Shown in pieces: positions 1 to 10,613 of a stretch of DNA of 64,000 bases. Position numbers and translations under genes: made by a program. The stretch's first letter is position 1; the number at the start of each line of letters is the position of its first letter. The notes under the pieces were generated by a model. It had not been told where the DNA came from. It worked only from the letters and a program-made list of their open reading frames with translations, and made no database searches. The stretch comes from Misgurnus anguillicaudatus (Eukaryota; Chordata; Actinopteri; Cypriniformes; Cobitidae), in NCBI RefSeq assembly GCF_027580225.2, contig NC_073358.2, positions 46,400,001-46,464,000 on the forward strand, in the 5' to 3' direction.

Positions 1-224
1 GTGCTCTTACCCAAATTATAAAAAAACTGAAGCATCAACTAATTTAAACAAAAGTTTTTTATTTTATTTTACTTCACTAATCTTTTTTGTTTAAATGTTG
101 CTTAAATAAATTGATTGCAACCACTTACCTTAAAAAAATTGAGTAAATTGAATGAATCATTTTTTTCAGCGTAACAAAAATGCAATTATTTGAGTTTTTT
201 GCTCAAAATTTGATATTTTTTTGT

Positions 225-571
225 TACTGAACTGAACACAAAAGAAGATATTTTGAGAAATGATGGTAAACACACAGCAGAAAGTGACCATTGACTTCCG
301 TAGTAGGAATAAAATATTTTAAAAGTACTGTGATAAATGATAAAGAAAATATTTTGATAAATGATTGTAAGCACACAAGTGACATTACCGTTAAATTACA
401 TTATATTTTCCTACTATGGAAGTCTATGGTCACTCTCTGCTGTGTGTTTACCATCATTTATCAAAATATCTTCTTTTGTGTTCATTAGAAAAAAGAAATT
501 CATACAGGTTTAGAAAAACATGAGGATGAGTAAATGATGACATAATTTTCATTTTACAGTGAACTATCCCT
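225..571. mobile_element. Palindromic TTAA-flanked MITE (GGGATAGTTCAC family)
   Basis: Two arms (about 237-310 and 408-481) are inverted copies of each other, and the right end reads gtgaactatccctttaa with TTAA at 572-575. The left outer end is worn. Relatives sit at 13.6 kb, 15.08/18.2 kb and as fragments near 26.3, 27.3 and 31.9 kb. TTAA duplications are known for piggyBac and Kolobok type transposons; which one mobilised this family is not decidable here. Confidence 0.75.
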
Positions 572-2309
572 TTAAACAAAAGAAATAGAGAGTAGCCAGG
601 AGATTAATGGTGATGACTATGTCTGTGCTGTGAATGGTGTAAGTACCAAGCAACATCTCCAGGTGCTCCGTTGAAAAGTAGGCCAAAAAGTTATGTGCAC
701 CCCTGATCATGAAGCCTAATATTAGACACCAAAACAAAAAATATGATCATTGATTTGTGGTTCTGAAATGAACATCAACACAGACATGAATTACCCTAAA
801 AGAAGTTTGAGATCTTTAAAAATCTTAAAGGTGGAAATAAAAATAAACAGATAAGGGAAGTTTAACACTGTGAAGCACAAGCAAACATGAACTGAAAATT
901 TAAAAATGAAGTGGACTATTAAATAGACGCATTGCAATGTAAATGAAAACATGTTTATTTCAGCCTAAAAGTGCTTGACAACAGGCATTAAATTACATCG
1001 CCATGTAATCTGGCAACAACATACGCTTATAAATAATAGAAACCAGCATGGCCAAATTAATAACAAGATGGGTTCATGTTCAACATTTTCAACATGGGCA
1101 ATGTATATTCACTACTAAAATTGCCATAAAAATAAGAAACATTTTGATTTTGCGTGTATTAGCTTCACTGTAAAAAAAATCCGTAGAAATTGCAGCTGGG
1201 CTGCCGGTAACTTACCGTAGATTTAAATTTATGTTATTTACTGGCAACTTTTTGTTCAAAGTCAAATGAACATTTGACATTTACAAGTCTCTGTCCTTAC
1301 AGAGCAAACCCAAAAAAACAGCATCAAGCTAAACATTCTGGGAAACAAAATCTGAAGCAAAAAACAGAAAAAGGTTGATGATGATTTTTGGTTCCCAGAA
1401 TGCTTTGCATGATGCTGTTATTGTATAGTTTCACTCCGTAAAGACAAAGACCTGACAATATTTCAAATGTATTTAACGGTAACACTTTACAATAACAGTA
1501 CATGAATAATCATGTACTAATACATAAATTAATAATTACTTTAATATGAAGTAATGATAAGTTAAGCCATGTACTAATCAATAACTAACCATAACTCATG
1601 AGTCATATGAATTAATGCATGAATTACAGCCACCTTAACTACACATTAATACATGTTTGTTAGTTAATGCATTAATTAACACTTTGGGTAACCGAAATCA
1701 AACATGCTCTAAAACAGTGGTTCCCAACGGTTCGCAGGATCTGATGCTTTGTTTGAGGTCAAATAAAGATGCATAAAATGTTCCACTTATAATTTTAGAA
1801 ACAAAATATATTTTTCAAATTCATATGCTCACAATACCACGATAGCAGGTAGTTAAAGTATTTTATTATGTAAGATAATTGTTCCCTATTTTTGTGTGCT
1901 TGTCAATGTAGATTGCAAAACCAAAAGGAAGGTGGATGTAAACGTTACGGCCTACAACAGGCTGTTAGCTCGTTGCACTTGTGGTCTGCTGCTTTTGGCG
2001 CTGTCAAAATATTTTAGTTAAAATCATTCAAATCATCATTTGACTATTAATCATAAATGACAAACATGTTAACCAAAGTCACAATGCCAAATGTATAGTG
2101 TTCATATACAAACCATCAAACCGTCCATCGTACCAGTTTATTGGTGAAAGCTATTCACATGTTATCTTGATGGTATTTTCATTATTGTTTAATCAATTTT
2201 TCGCATTGTATCAGGATCAGCGTTCAGCCAGGGGCGGATCTACGAGTGGATTGACAGCTTGCCCATCCAATCAGGTTCATGGAAATACATTATGTTTTTT
2301 CATTCAAAC

Positions 2310-2830
2310 CGTAATTCTTCAACCATTTGAACTATCAAAAAATTAGAATTGCTCCTAAAGAAAACAAATTGCGCTTTTTGGCAATATATGGTTTATTACG
2401 GTAATGTCTTGCTTTCCGTCCACCAATCGCTGCTGTCATCTAGAGCGGAAGAGGCGGGTTTCAAGAGAGCGCGGTAGGTTAGATTGCACTGAGTAGCAGA
2501 TTCGTGTGAACGTGTGGATCACTGCGGTAAAGAAAAGACTTCTAAATAAAAACGGTGTACACCAGCAACACTAAAGTAAACTCGCTCTTGGTGGCTCGGG
2601 ACTTGACGGCCCGACTGGACTGTTTAAGTTGATTTTCAATAAAGCAGTGTTGAATTTTTTGCTTCTGGGTCCTCTATGTTTCAGAACCAGTGCTTAGGTA
2701 AGCCACGGGCGTTTAGCTAAATAAATGCTCAATGCTTAAATAGTTCATCGTAAATCGTTGTAATATGCTTATGACTTGCGAATGTTATGCGTATTTAATT
2801 GAAATAAACCAAGCTTAATGACGTATGCAG
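2310..2830 (+). repeat. LTR-like dispersed repeat, copy 1
   Basis: It shares a long collinear match with 38.82-39.66 kb, including the core gttgattttcaataaagcag, which contains an AATAAA poly(A) signal, followed by cctctatgtttcagaacc. A promoter-like region before an internal poly(A) signal would fit a solo LTR, but I could not fix TG...CA ends or a target duplication, so the class is open. The segment aatatgcttatgacttgcga lies after the core here and before it in the other copy, so the order is permuted, as expected for adjacent repeated units. Confidence 0.45.
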
Positions 2831-3083
2831 CCTGCATATCCGACCTCTGGAGGATGCAACCTTCTGTTTGAGAGACGGCCGATTGTAATACAGTTAGATT
2901 GAATAACGTAATTCCATCTTAAAATGTACAAAACTGATGGAAAAACACAGTCATTTTATCTTCCCAATTAACGCAAGTTAAAAAAAGTATGTGAATTCTT
3001 CTGGCCCGCAGATGTATAGATGCCCACCCATCAAAAACACTTTCTGCCTCCGCCACTGGGTAACTTATATTTTTATTTGTTAA

Positions 3084-3470
3084 TGTATGATAAAGTCATG
3101 ACTTTACTAAGGGGGCACATCATTTCTAACTCATCGTTAACTACTCATAAACTAACATAAATTCATGATTTATTAATGTATGATTAGGTCATGACTTTAC
3201 TTGAGGGGGCACATCATTACTAACTCATCGTTAATTACTCATAAACTAACAAAAATTCATGATTTGTTAATGTATGATTGGGTCATGACTTTACTTGAAG
3301 GGGCACATCATTATTAACTCATCGTTAACTACTCATAAACTAACATAAATTCATGATTTGTTAATGTATGATTAGGTCATGACTTTACTTGAGGGGGCAC
3401 ATCATTATTAACTACTCATAAACTAACATAAATTAATGATTTGTTACTGTATTATTGTGTAGGTAATGAC
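3084..3470 (+). repeat. 94-bp tandem repeat, four to five copies
   Basis: The unit contains gtcatgactttacttgaggg followed by actcataaactaaca. The tgtatgat landmark recurs at 3084, 3177, 3271 and 3365 (spacing 93, 94, 94) and in a shortened last copy near 3448. Copies differ by a few substitutions each. The array lies inside the 1180-4262 foldback. Confidence 0.9.
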
Positions 3471-5154
3471 ATTTCTTGGAGGGGTACATTGTTAAAAAGT
3501 TATCAATTACACATTCTATACAAATTCAGCTCATCAAAATCCTAATTTTTGGTGGTTTTAAAGGAGAGGAGCAAATGTGAAAATTGGTCAGACATTTGGA
3601 AGGGGTAATAATGGCTTAAAAGAAGAACAAGACAGATACTGTATGTGCATTTTGATAATAAGACAAGCCAGTTCACACAATAACCATCGTCTGTAGGCTA
3701 ACACTGATTTAAATTTAGAAAGAATAGCGTCTGTCACTCTTAATGGCAGCAGTGGAACTAATTTGAATTATTAATCCATAATTGCACATTTAATTAATAT
3801 TGATTAAGGTTAACTGTAAATGTTGCAAGAAATCCAGTGCCATTCAATGTTTTTAGCTCAGCTGCAGGAGCAAATGTATAAACAGTTTTGCATTACAAAC
3901 CTAAACATTTTGCATTAACAACAGTTATTTTCGTTCTTCTAGGGAGCTTGTTTGATATGGGGTACGCAAAGTGTTAATTAATGCATTAACTAACAAACAT
4001 GTATTAATGTGTAGTTAAGGTGGGTGTAATTCATGCATGAATTCATATGACTCATAACATAGTTACGGTTAGTTATTGATTAGTAAATAACTTAACTCAT
4101 CATTAGTTCATATTATACTGATTATTAATTTATGTATTAGTACATGATTATTCATGTACTGTTATTGTAAAGTGTTACCTATTTAACTTTGAACAAACTC
4201 TTGCCAGTAAATAACATAAATTTAAATCTACGGTAAATTACCGGCAACCCAGCTGCAATAACATTGTACGCTTGAGTGTGAAAACGTTAAAAATATTTCA
4301 TCTGATGTGCCTTTCGTTTACACGGCGACAGCGTTTTTGGGGCTTAAAAACGCGAAAAAGTGAAACCACCCTCCAGAGTGGAAATCTTAAAAACGCTCTA
4401 CTGTCGCCTTCCCGTATAAAGAGTAAAAACGCAAGTCTGCTCATGATGGCTCTCGGCGTGTACGCATTTACGTCACAGGCATGCGCCAGTTCAGAAAAAA
4501 AATAAACAAACAAATAAACAAATGCTGGATTATTTCCATACGTCGGACCTTCAAGTTGTCATAGCAACTCTGATAAATTTACAAGAGTCTTTCCAGCAGT
4601 TATACGAAATATTCACAGCTAGTATTAGATGATCAGAAAAGGTGCATCAAATACCTCTATCAAATTGTTGATGCGCCAATTTGTCGGAGGCAAACCAGAC
4701 GGCTTTGGACGAGACATGGGAGAACAAGGAAGAAGGTTGTACGCAGGTGTGTGGACTTGATGTTGTTTTATGTCAGTGTATCAAAAACAACACTAGCGTT
4801 ACTGTGTAAAATGTGTATGATATGCCAAACCTCCCTTCACTGTGATCCATGACACGTCTCCTCTTGTCTAAGAAAACCAAAACATTTGTTGTTTTCAACG
4901 AGTTAGCCTATTTGTTCCAGTGTTCAGTTTAGCCACTATCCAGGCCATTAAACAAACAGAGAATGGAAGTTAAGTTCTGCCCAGAAGCGTAACCCCAACA
5001 ACAGTGTCAGACGAAACGTCCTCTCCAAAGTAGCAAGTGGACAGTGCTTTATGTCTAAATATATGAATGAAAGTGTGAAATGCGAAACAAAATTATGCTG
5101 GTACGGATTCTCATGGTTTTTAAAGTGGGTATACGGAAAAGTTTTTCACTGCAT

Positions 5155-5488
5155 ACACTGCAAAAAAATATATTTTCAAGAAAAAACATTCTTAGTATTT
5201 TTGTCTTGTTTTCAGTAAAAATATCTAAAAATGCTTAAATTTTAAGAATTTTTTTCTTGAATTTACTTAATACAGGAAACATTCAGCAAAAAATGTCTTT
5301 TTCCATTGGCAGATTTTTTCGCTTGTTTTAAGCACAAATTATCTTAAATTTGCTATGTTTTGTCTAAAAACTAGACTTATTTTCTCAGGTCATTTGCTCA
5401 TCAAGAAATCTTAATTTAAGAATTTTTAGATATTTCTACTGAAAACAAGACAAAAATACTAAGTAAGAAAGTCATTTTTTGCACTGTG
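5155..5488. mobile_element. Palindromic MITE (CACTGCAAAAA family)
   Basis: It starts acactgcaaaaa and ends ttttttgcactgtg. The arms are inverted copies that include ttgtcttgttttcagta on the left and tactgaaaacaagacaa on the right, with ctagacttattttct inside. The same family forms the array at 12.27-13.53 kb and the split copy at 29.5/31.65 kb. No coding capacity is seen. Confidence 0.85.
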
Positions 5489-5899
5489 TCTCATGTAGAC
5501 TACACCACTGCAATAAATTATTCGAAAAAAAAAAAACAGCAATAAAATCTGCTTCATGTCGTGGACGCATTACCACCTGCGGGTTGTGCATTATTTTCAA
5601 ATAATTCAACAGCCTGCCATCAATTATTCCTTACATATACAATTACAGTTGGAACACTATTAGAAAAATACTTATATTTTCCTATATTTAAATCTCTATA
5701 TAAAGTTAAAATATCAGGGTGTCAGTCTCTAATTTAAAGTTGTCAATACATAGAAACCACTTCAATTTGTTGAGGATGCATCATAATCAATATTTAAACT
5801 GCACTGTACATCCATTACAGGAAACAGAGTGGTAGAAACCTAGTAGAACTACAATAAGAGTACGCTTTATTTGGCAAAACATAAAAAATATTGGTAAAA

Positions 5900-6066
5900 T
5901 GAAAAAGACATCTTAGGAATAAAGGGTCTAGCATTTTTTGCTGGCTGTAAGAAACGTTTAACATCCACAGAAACTTGAATAAAGGTTCTTTATAGTAGAA
6001 AAAGTTTTTAAGAACCATTGACTAAAGGGTTCTCTGGGGAACACAAAATGGTTCTCCTATGACATT
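5900..6066. mobile_element. GGTTCTT-type MITE fragment
   Basis: The stretch is rich in ggttctt and aagaacc motifs and ends aacacaaaatggttctcct. A matching right-end copy lies at 9311-9418, on the other side of the foldback at 6.07-9.24 kb. Both copies carry the same end segment, so this is a flanking pair and not two halves of one split element. Confidence 0.6.
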
Positions 6067-6739
6067 ACTGTCGAGAGCACAGAGCGCAACGCGTCATAAC
6101 CTAAAAACCATGCCCACTGGGGGGAAAACAATCCATCTGTCTCCATTAACTTTGTATTGCGAGAGGCTGCCTCCTTGTCATTTCTGGTTTATAACAAAAA
6201 AACAGAATAATGCCTCAAAGCTGCTGTGTGACAATGTGTACAGCTAACAAGACAAAAAACCCAAATATGTTTTTATAAGCTGTTGACCCCAAAAAACAGC
6301 GTTTAAAGACACAAAAGTGGAAACAGGCAACTTTTCATAGTACTACTATTATTAGTACTGCGCCCACTAGAGGGTCGTAGTCGGCAATCCACTTTTTTCT
6401 CCTTAAAGGCTGGGTTTTACGGCTCGACAGCTTATACAAACTTATTTCTGTTTTTTTTGTCTTGTTAGCTGTACACCTTGTTACACACACCGCAGCTTTA
6501 AGGCATTATTCTGTTTTTAAGTTTTATCTGTTAATACGTTTTATAAGCTGTCGACCCCAAAAAAATAGCGTTTAAACACACAAAAGTGGAAACAGGCAAC
6601 TTTTCATAGTAATACTATTAGTAGAACAGCGCCCACTACAGGGAAACGTAGTCAGCGATCCACTTTTTTCTCCTTAAAGGCTGGGTTTTACGGCTCGACA
6701 TCTTATAAAATCTTATTTCTGGGTTTTTTGGCTTGTTAG

Positions 6740-8781
6740 TAGGCCTGGGGCGGTAACCGGATCACCGCATTACCGCAGTCATGTGACCCATGCCGCGGGT
6801 CTAAGCTCCTCACCGTCATAATCGCAAAAAAGAAAAACTTGAAACATTGGCCTGCACTTGTGTGTATATGTGGGGATGTTATACACGCAGCTTGTTAACA
6901 ACCACAACTTGTTAACTAAACATTACTGATATGATTTTAATATTAAATTGTCTAATGTCACCTGCATTTCTACTCAATGACAATTTAATATTAAAATCAT
7001 GAATTTACCAGTAAATACAAAAAAGTGCTGTTCACACACGCAGTGGCGTTCCGTTATTTTACCAGTAAGACATCATTCACACATCAGTATCAAAATACTG
7101 GTAAATTCGTTGAGAAAGCGGAAGTATCTGTAGCACGCGGCGAGCTCAGTGTTGTATTTGTAAACAATCCACGTCGTTCATATCCACGGTCCGTATTTTG
7201 CTGTTTTCACGTCTGTGGTAAACAGTCGCGAAGTTGCTCATGACCAAACAACATTGAATGAGATGACGTCAAACCGAAAATGCGTTTTTAACAACACTAC
7301 TGTTTGCACGTTAGGCTTCACAGAGGGCGTGGTAAGGACGTCGGCAATTCGGCGGTAAGCTGTTTTAAACAACTTTGGTGAAAAAATGTGGACGTAAACT
7401 TCAGGTGTGCTCAACTTTCAAGCAGCATGTGTGTGGAAACGTCCGTAAACAGTGCGGGGGTGAACGCGTCATCTGTATTAAAACGCTATGATTGGCCCGA
7501 AGCTGTCAGCACGGTCTGACGTTGTCCGTTCTAAATGCCGGTAATCCTATAATTTTCGTTCACACATAGCGCTTACCGGTAAGTTACTGGTAATCTTACA
7601 ACCTGTCTTACTGGTAAATTGGGAGCACTGATTTACCGGAAAGGTTCTGTTCACAATTTACCAGTAAAGACTGTATGTGTGAAAGGGACTAGTGTCTGTC
7701 ACTCGTTTAAAGGGACACTTCACCCATTTGGATAAAGCTTTGTATAGTTAGAACCCCAGTCATGTTTTTGAATGGTCATGCATAGTTTCCTCAGTTGACC
7801 CTGAGACAGGAGAAATACAGATTTCAGTGTTGCACTTCCTTCTTTCAATGATGTAAAAATCATCATTTTGCATCATTGAAAGAAGGAAGTCAAATATCTT
7901 TGTTGAGGGAGTGAGACTACAAACACACCTTTTCTTGTCCAAATAGGCACCAAATTTGAAATGTATGTTATATTTTGACTATAAATATGACACACTTTCA
8001 ATAAAGATTTATGTTTCTATGGGTGAAATGCTCCTTTAAAGTAATACAAACATTTTATCTAATTTGAACGTGCAAACAGCCCCAACAGATCAACAACAGA
8101 ATCCGGTTTCATACATTATCAAATTTTCACGCAACATAAAGAGCACGCGATCAGTCCGAGGATTAATATCCAAAGATCTTAGATTGTCTCTTTTTTCATC
8201 TAGCCTACAACAGTGGCCATTTCTAAAGCAGGACACATTTCAAAAAGTTTTGCTTTTGCGTCTTCTTTGTCTGTTTGTGGAAAAAGACAGATGTTTATGG
8301 TAAGGGTCGAGGACAGAAGCGGGAGACAGACGGGCCACGTCATCTTGCGCACACACACGCGTCTCCGTGCAGCTTCCCAGCTATACTCAAGCACGGACAC
8401 ATATGCAGTACAAGTGATGGTTACAAATGGTTATTTTACCAGACCGTCAGGGCAGCAAAAATTTGCGTCATTTACAGGCTATTCACAAATTAAGGATAGA
8501 AGTGGCGAAATGTCTGTAGGCACGTGTGGACAGGCACAACGCGCTAACATTTTTTTTAACTGATAATATTAATTGTTCAAGCTGTTGAATGTTGAAATTG
8601 AAGAAATGTGGAAGGAAATAATATTCACTTTACATGTTCCTTAAGTAATTTGCACGTGTTTTGTATTGAAGATAAATAAATCATGTTATTTAACTCGTTG
8701 TCTTGCCAATAAACCGCAAAACCGCGGGAATTTGTTGATTACCGACCGCGGTAAAAAAAAATCCAAACCGGCCCAGCCCTA
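6740..8781. mobile_element. Non-autonomous hAT element, 2042 bp, perfect 8-bp TSD
   Basis: The left end is taggcctggggcggtaacc. The right end, read on the opposite strand, is tagggctgggccggtttgg. Both sides carry cttgttag (6732-6739 and 8782-8789), which matches the nTnnnnAn target pattern of hAT transposases. Removing the element and one target copy restores the tandem repeat around it. The interior has no recognisable transposase. It contains a hairpin at 6931-7000, sequence rich in taccagtaaat and ttcacac at about 7001-7690 (probably another worn MITE), and a TTAA-flanked palindrome. Confidence 0.9.
7711..8035. mobile_element. TTAA-flanked palindromic MITE inside the hAT element
   Basis: The ends are agggacacttcaccc and gggtgaaatgctcct, bounded by TTAA at 7707-7710 and 8036-8039. 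The centre contains a shorter palindrome around acttccttctttcaatgatg. It lies inside the 6740-8781 element, so it inserted after or travelled with it. Confidence 0.8.
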
Positions 8782-9304
8782 CTTGTTAGCTGTACATCTT
8801 GTCACACAGCAGCTTTTAGGCATTATTCTGTTTTTAAGTTTTATCTGTAAATAAGTTTTATAAGCTGTCGACACAAAAAAACAAGCGTTTAAAGACACAA
8901 AAGTGGAAACAGGCAACTTTTCATAGTAATACTTTTAGTATAACAGCGCCCACTAGAGGGAAACGTAGTCGGCAATCCACTGTTTTCTCCTTAAAGGCTG
9001 GGTTTTACAGCTCGGCAGCTTATAAAAACTTATTTCTGGGTTTTTTGGCTTGTTAGCTGTACATATTGTCACACAGCAGCTTTTAGGCATAATTCTGTTT
9101 TTTGTTGTAAGCCAGAAATGACAAGGAGGCGGCGCTTGCAATACAAAGTGAAAGGAGACGGTTGGATTGTTTTCCCCCGGTGGGCGTGGTTTTCAAATTA
9201 GCATAACTGGGCTCTGTCTCTATAGAGACTTTACTTTTAAGACGGTATGGTTGATTCACAGCAATGTATAATATCAGTATAAGAAAGTACAGAGAATATT
9301 AGAG

Positions 9305-9418
9305 TAAGACAATTTTAAAAACCTTTGATTAAAAGGTTCTATGTGAAACACAGAATGGTTCTTCCATGCCACCGCTGTGAAAAACCTTTTTAACACCTTT
9401 ATTTTTTTAAGAGTGTAG
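9305..9418. mobile_element. GGTTCTT-type MITE right end
   Basis: It contains gtgaaacacagaatggttct, then gtgaaaaacctttt and a terminal ttttttaagagtgta. This is homologous to the segment at 5.95-6.06 kb on the far side of the foldback. Confidence 0.6.
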
Positions 9419-9620
9419 AGTAAATTAAGATATTTGAGATTAAATAAAGAGAGTATGATGAAAGAGAGTGCAAGAGAAGTGAACAATTCCGAGTGCGAGG
9501 AGTTGAAAATAATTATGAAGAGGGAGAGTGGTTTAATTTAGAGCAAAAAGAAATATAGAGTCTGAGTGGGATGCTTGATGGATTTTGTCCTGCTGTGATG
9601 CTGCTGAGAAGAATTCTGTT

Positions 9621-9634
9621 CCAATTTCATCCAG
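9621..9634 (+). promoter_or_regulatory. 3' splice site (acceptor) of the last receptor exon
   Basis: The sequence ccaatttcatccag is followed by G of the exon. With AG supplied by the previous exon, the first exon base completes an Arg codon before Phe-Arg-Cys. That places the junction right after the TM3 DR motif, where I recall a conserved intron in NPFF receptor genes. Confidence 0.8.
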
Positions 9635-10613
9635 GTTCCGTTGCATTGTGTACCCCTTCCAACCCAAACTCACCCTGCTGGTTGCCAAGGTGACCATAGT
9701 GATGATCTGGCTGCTGGCGCTGGCCATTATGTGTCCGTCGGCCGTGACGTTGACAGTTCAGAGAGTGGAGCATCACTACATGGTCCACAACGATGACTAC
9801 AACAACACATACCCTCTTTTCTCCTGTTTTGAAAATTGGGCCAACCCGCAAATGAGAAAAGTCTACACCACCGTCCTGTTTGCACACATTTACCTTGTTC
9901 CCCTCACCCTGATCACGCTCATGTACGGTCGCATCGGAATCAAACTCTACACCACCTCCGTGATCACGGGGAACGATCATCACGATGCCGGTCAGGCGCA
10001 CTCCTCTCCTCCCAATCAAGGACCCCAGCAGGAAGGCCGACCCCTCATCTCCCAGAAGAAAATCAAGGTTATTAAAATGCTGGGCATCGTGGCTCTCGTA
10101 TTCACGCTGTCCTGGTTGCCGCTGTGGACCCTGATGCTCCTCACGGATTATGGAGGTCTAGAGGAGGACAGGTTGGAAATACTGACCGGTTACATTTTTC
10201 CGTTCGCTCACTGGTTAGCGTTCTCAAACTCCAGCGTCAACCCTATCATTTACGGCTACTACAATGAAAACTTCAAGAGGGGGTTTCAGGCGGTGTGCAG
10301 GACGCATTCTTGCTGCTGCAAGATGCCAGCTAAGAGCGGAACGCGACGGAAAGCCAACAAAGGAGAGGCGCGGGAACCCGTGGTGACTTTTGGCACGAGG
10401 AACAGAGTGTACACCGATGGGGACTCTGGAACCCGATTGGAAATGGATCAGAGGAGAGGCCCGCGACTTTGTAACTCTGTCTGCACGAACGACACTGGAT
10501 CCAATGCAGGATCTGGCATAAAAGGGGTTGCAAATCAAAACACTTTTCAGATGGAGGAACTGGAGAAAATAAGTCCAATCAGACCTGGAAAAAATCAAGC
10601 CTGGGAAAAATAG
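9635..10613 (+). CDS. npffr1: Neuropeptide FF receptor 1-like, last coding exon
   Basis: This exon encodes the C-terminal 325 residues, plus the end of a split Arg, of a rhodopsin-class GPCR for RFamide peptides at the plasma membrane. Counting from the first Phe: TM4 about 14-39 with the family-typical IMCPSAVTLTV; extracellular loop 2 with an N-glycosylation sequon at N56 and the conserved disulfide Cys at 64; TM5 about 76-104 (VYTTVLFAHIYLVPL); loop 3 about 105-147; TM6 about 148-170 with FTLSWLPLW; TM7 about 185-206 ending in NPIIY (202-206); helix 8 (NENFKRGF); then a Cys cluster suitable for palmitoylation and a long polar tail to the stop. The match to NPFFR1 is closer than to NPFFR2 in TM4 and loop 2 (EHHYMV). 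Teleosts have several npffr1-like paralogues, and which one this is cannot be decided. TM1-TM3 are outside the exon. The reading frame is intact and looks functional. An in-frame ATG at 9585 is intronic. Confidence 0.95.

Larger units (their letters stand above)
1180..4262. repeat. 3-kb foldback element, inverted arms
   Basis: The left arm (1180-1690) and right arm (about 3965-4262) are inverted copies. Both contain taaatttaaatctacggtaa-type sequence next to gcagctggg, followed inward by a stretch rich in attaatgcattaactaac. The interior of about 2.3 kb is not palindromic and holds an LTR-like segment and a 94-bp tandem repeat. A fragment of the outer arm recurs at about 53.89-53.99 kb. The ends suggest a DNA transposon that has captured other repeats; no transposase was found. 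Confidence 0.65.
6066..9236. repeat. Foldback element with internal 268-bp tandem repeats
   Basis: The outer arms at about 6066-6262 and 9040-9236 are inverted copies (tccttgtcatttctggttta on the left, its complement on the right, with cagagc near both outer ends). Inside is a direct tandem repeat: ttttataagctgt occurs at 6271, 6539 and 8856. The first spacing is 268 bp. The second is 2317 bp, which becomes about 268 after removing the hAT element at 6740-8781 and its duplicated target. Units carry aaaagtggaaacaggcaac and ccttaaaggctgggttttac. No transposase was recognised. Confidence 0.75.
1..9634 (+). other. Presumed intron upstream of the receptor exon
   Basis: The receptor exon opens with the last base of a split Arg codon, so coding exons must lie upstream. 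I looked through this stretch for a short exon ending in a TM3-type DR motif and a donor and saw none. What is present is repeats, listed separately, plus unassigned AT-rich sequence at about 576-1180, 4263-5154 and 5489-5944. The 4263-5154 block has a GC-richer start with short complementary segments typical of a worn MITE, but no termini could be fixed. Confidence 0.55.

Noticed and set aside
3084..3470. CRISPR-like array
   Set aside because: The repeats are contiguous 94-bp units without distinct spacers, in a vertebrate genome.
8213..8563. 116-codon plus-strand frame inside the hAT element
   Set aside because: No transposase motif such as a BED finger or hAT dimerisation region; overlapped by other frames on both strands, which fits GC-rich repeat DNA.
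9627..10019. 130-codon minus-strand frame opposite the receptor exon
   Set aside because: It is the antisense shadow of conserved receptor codons; no independent signal or recognised domain.
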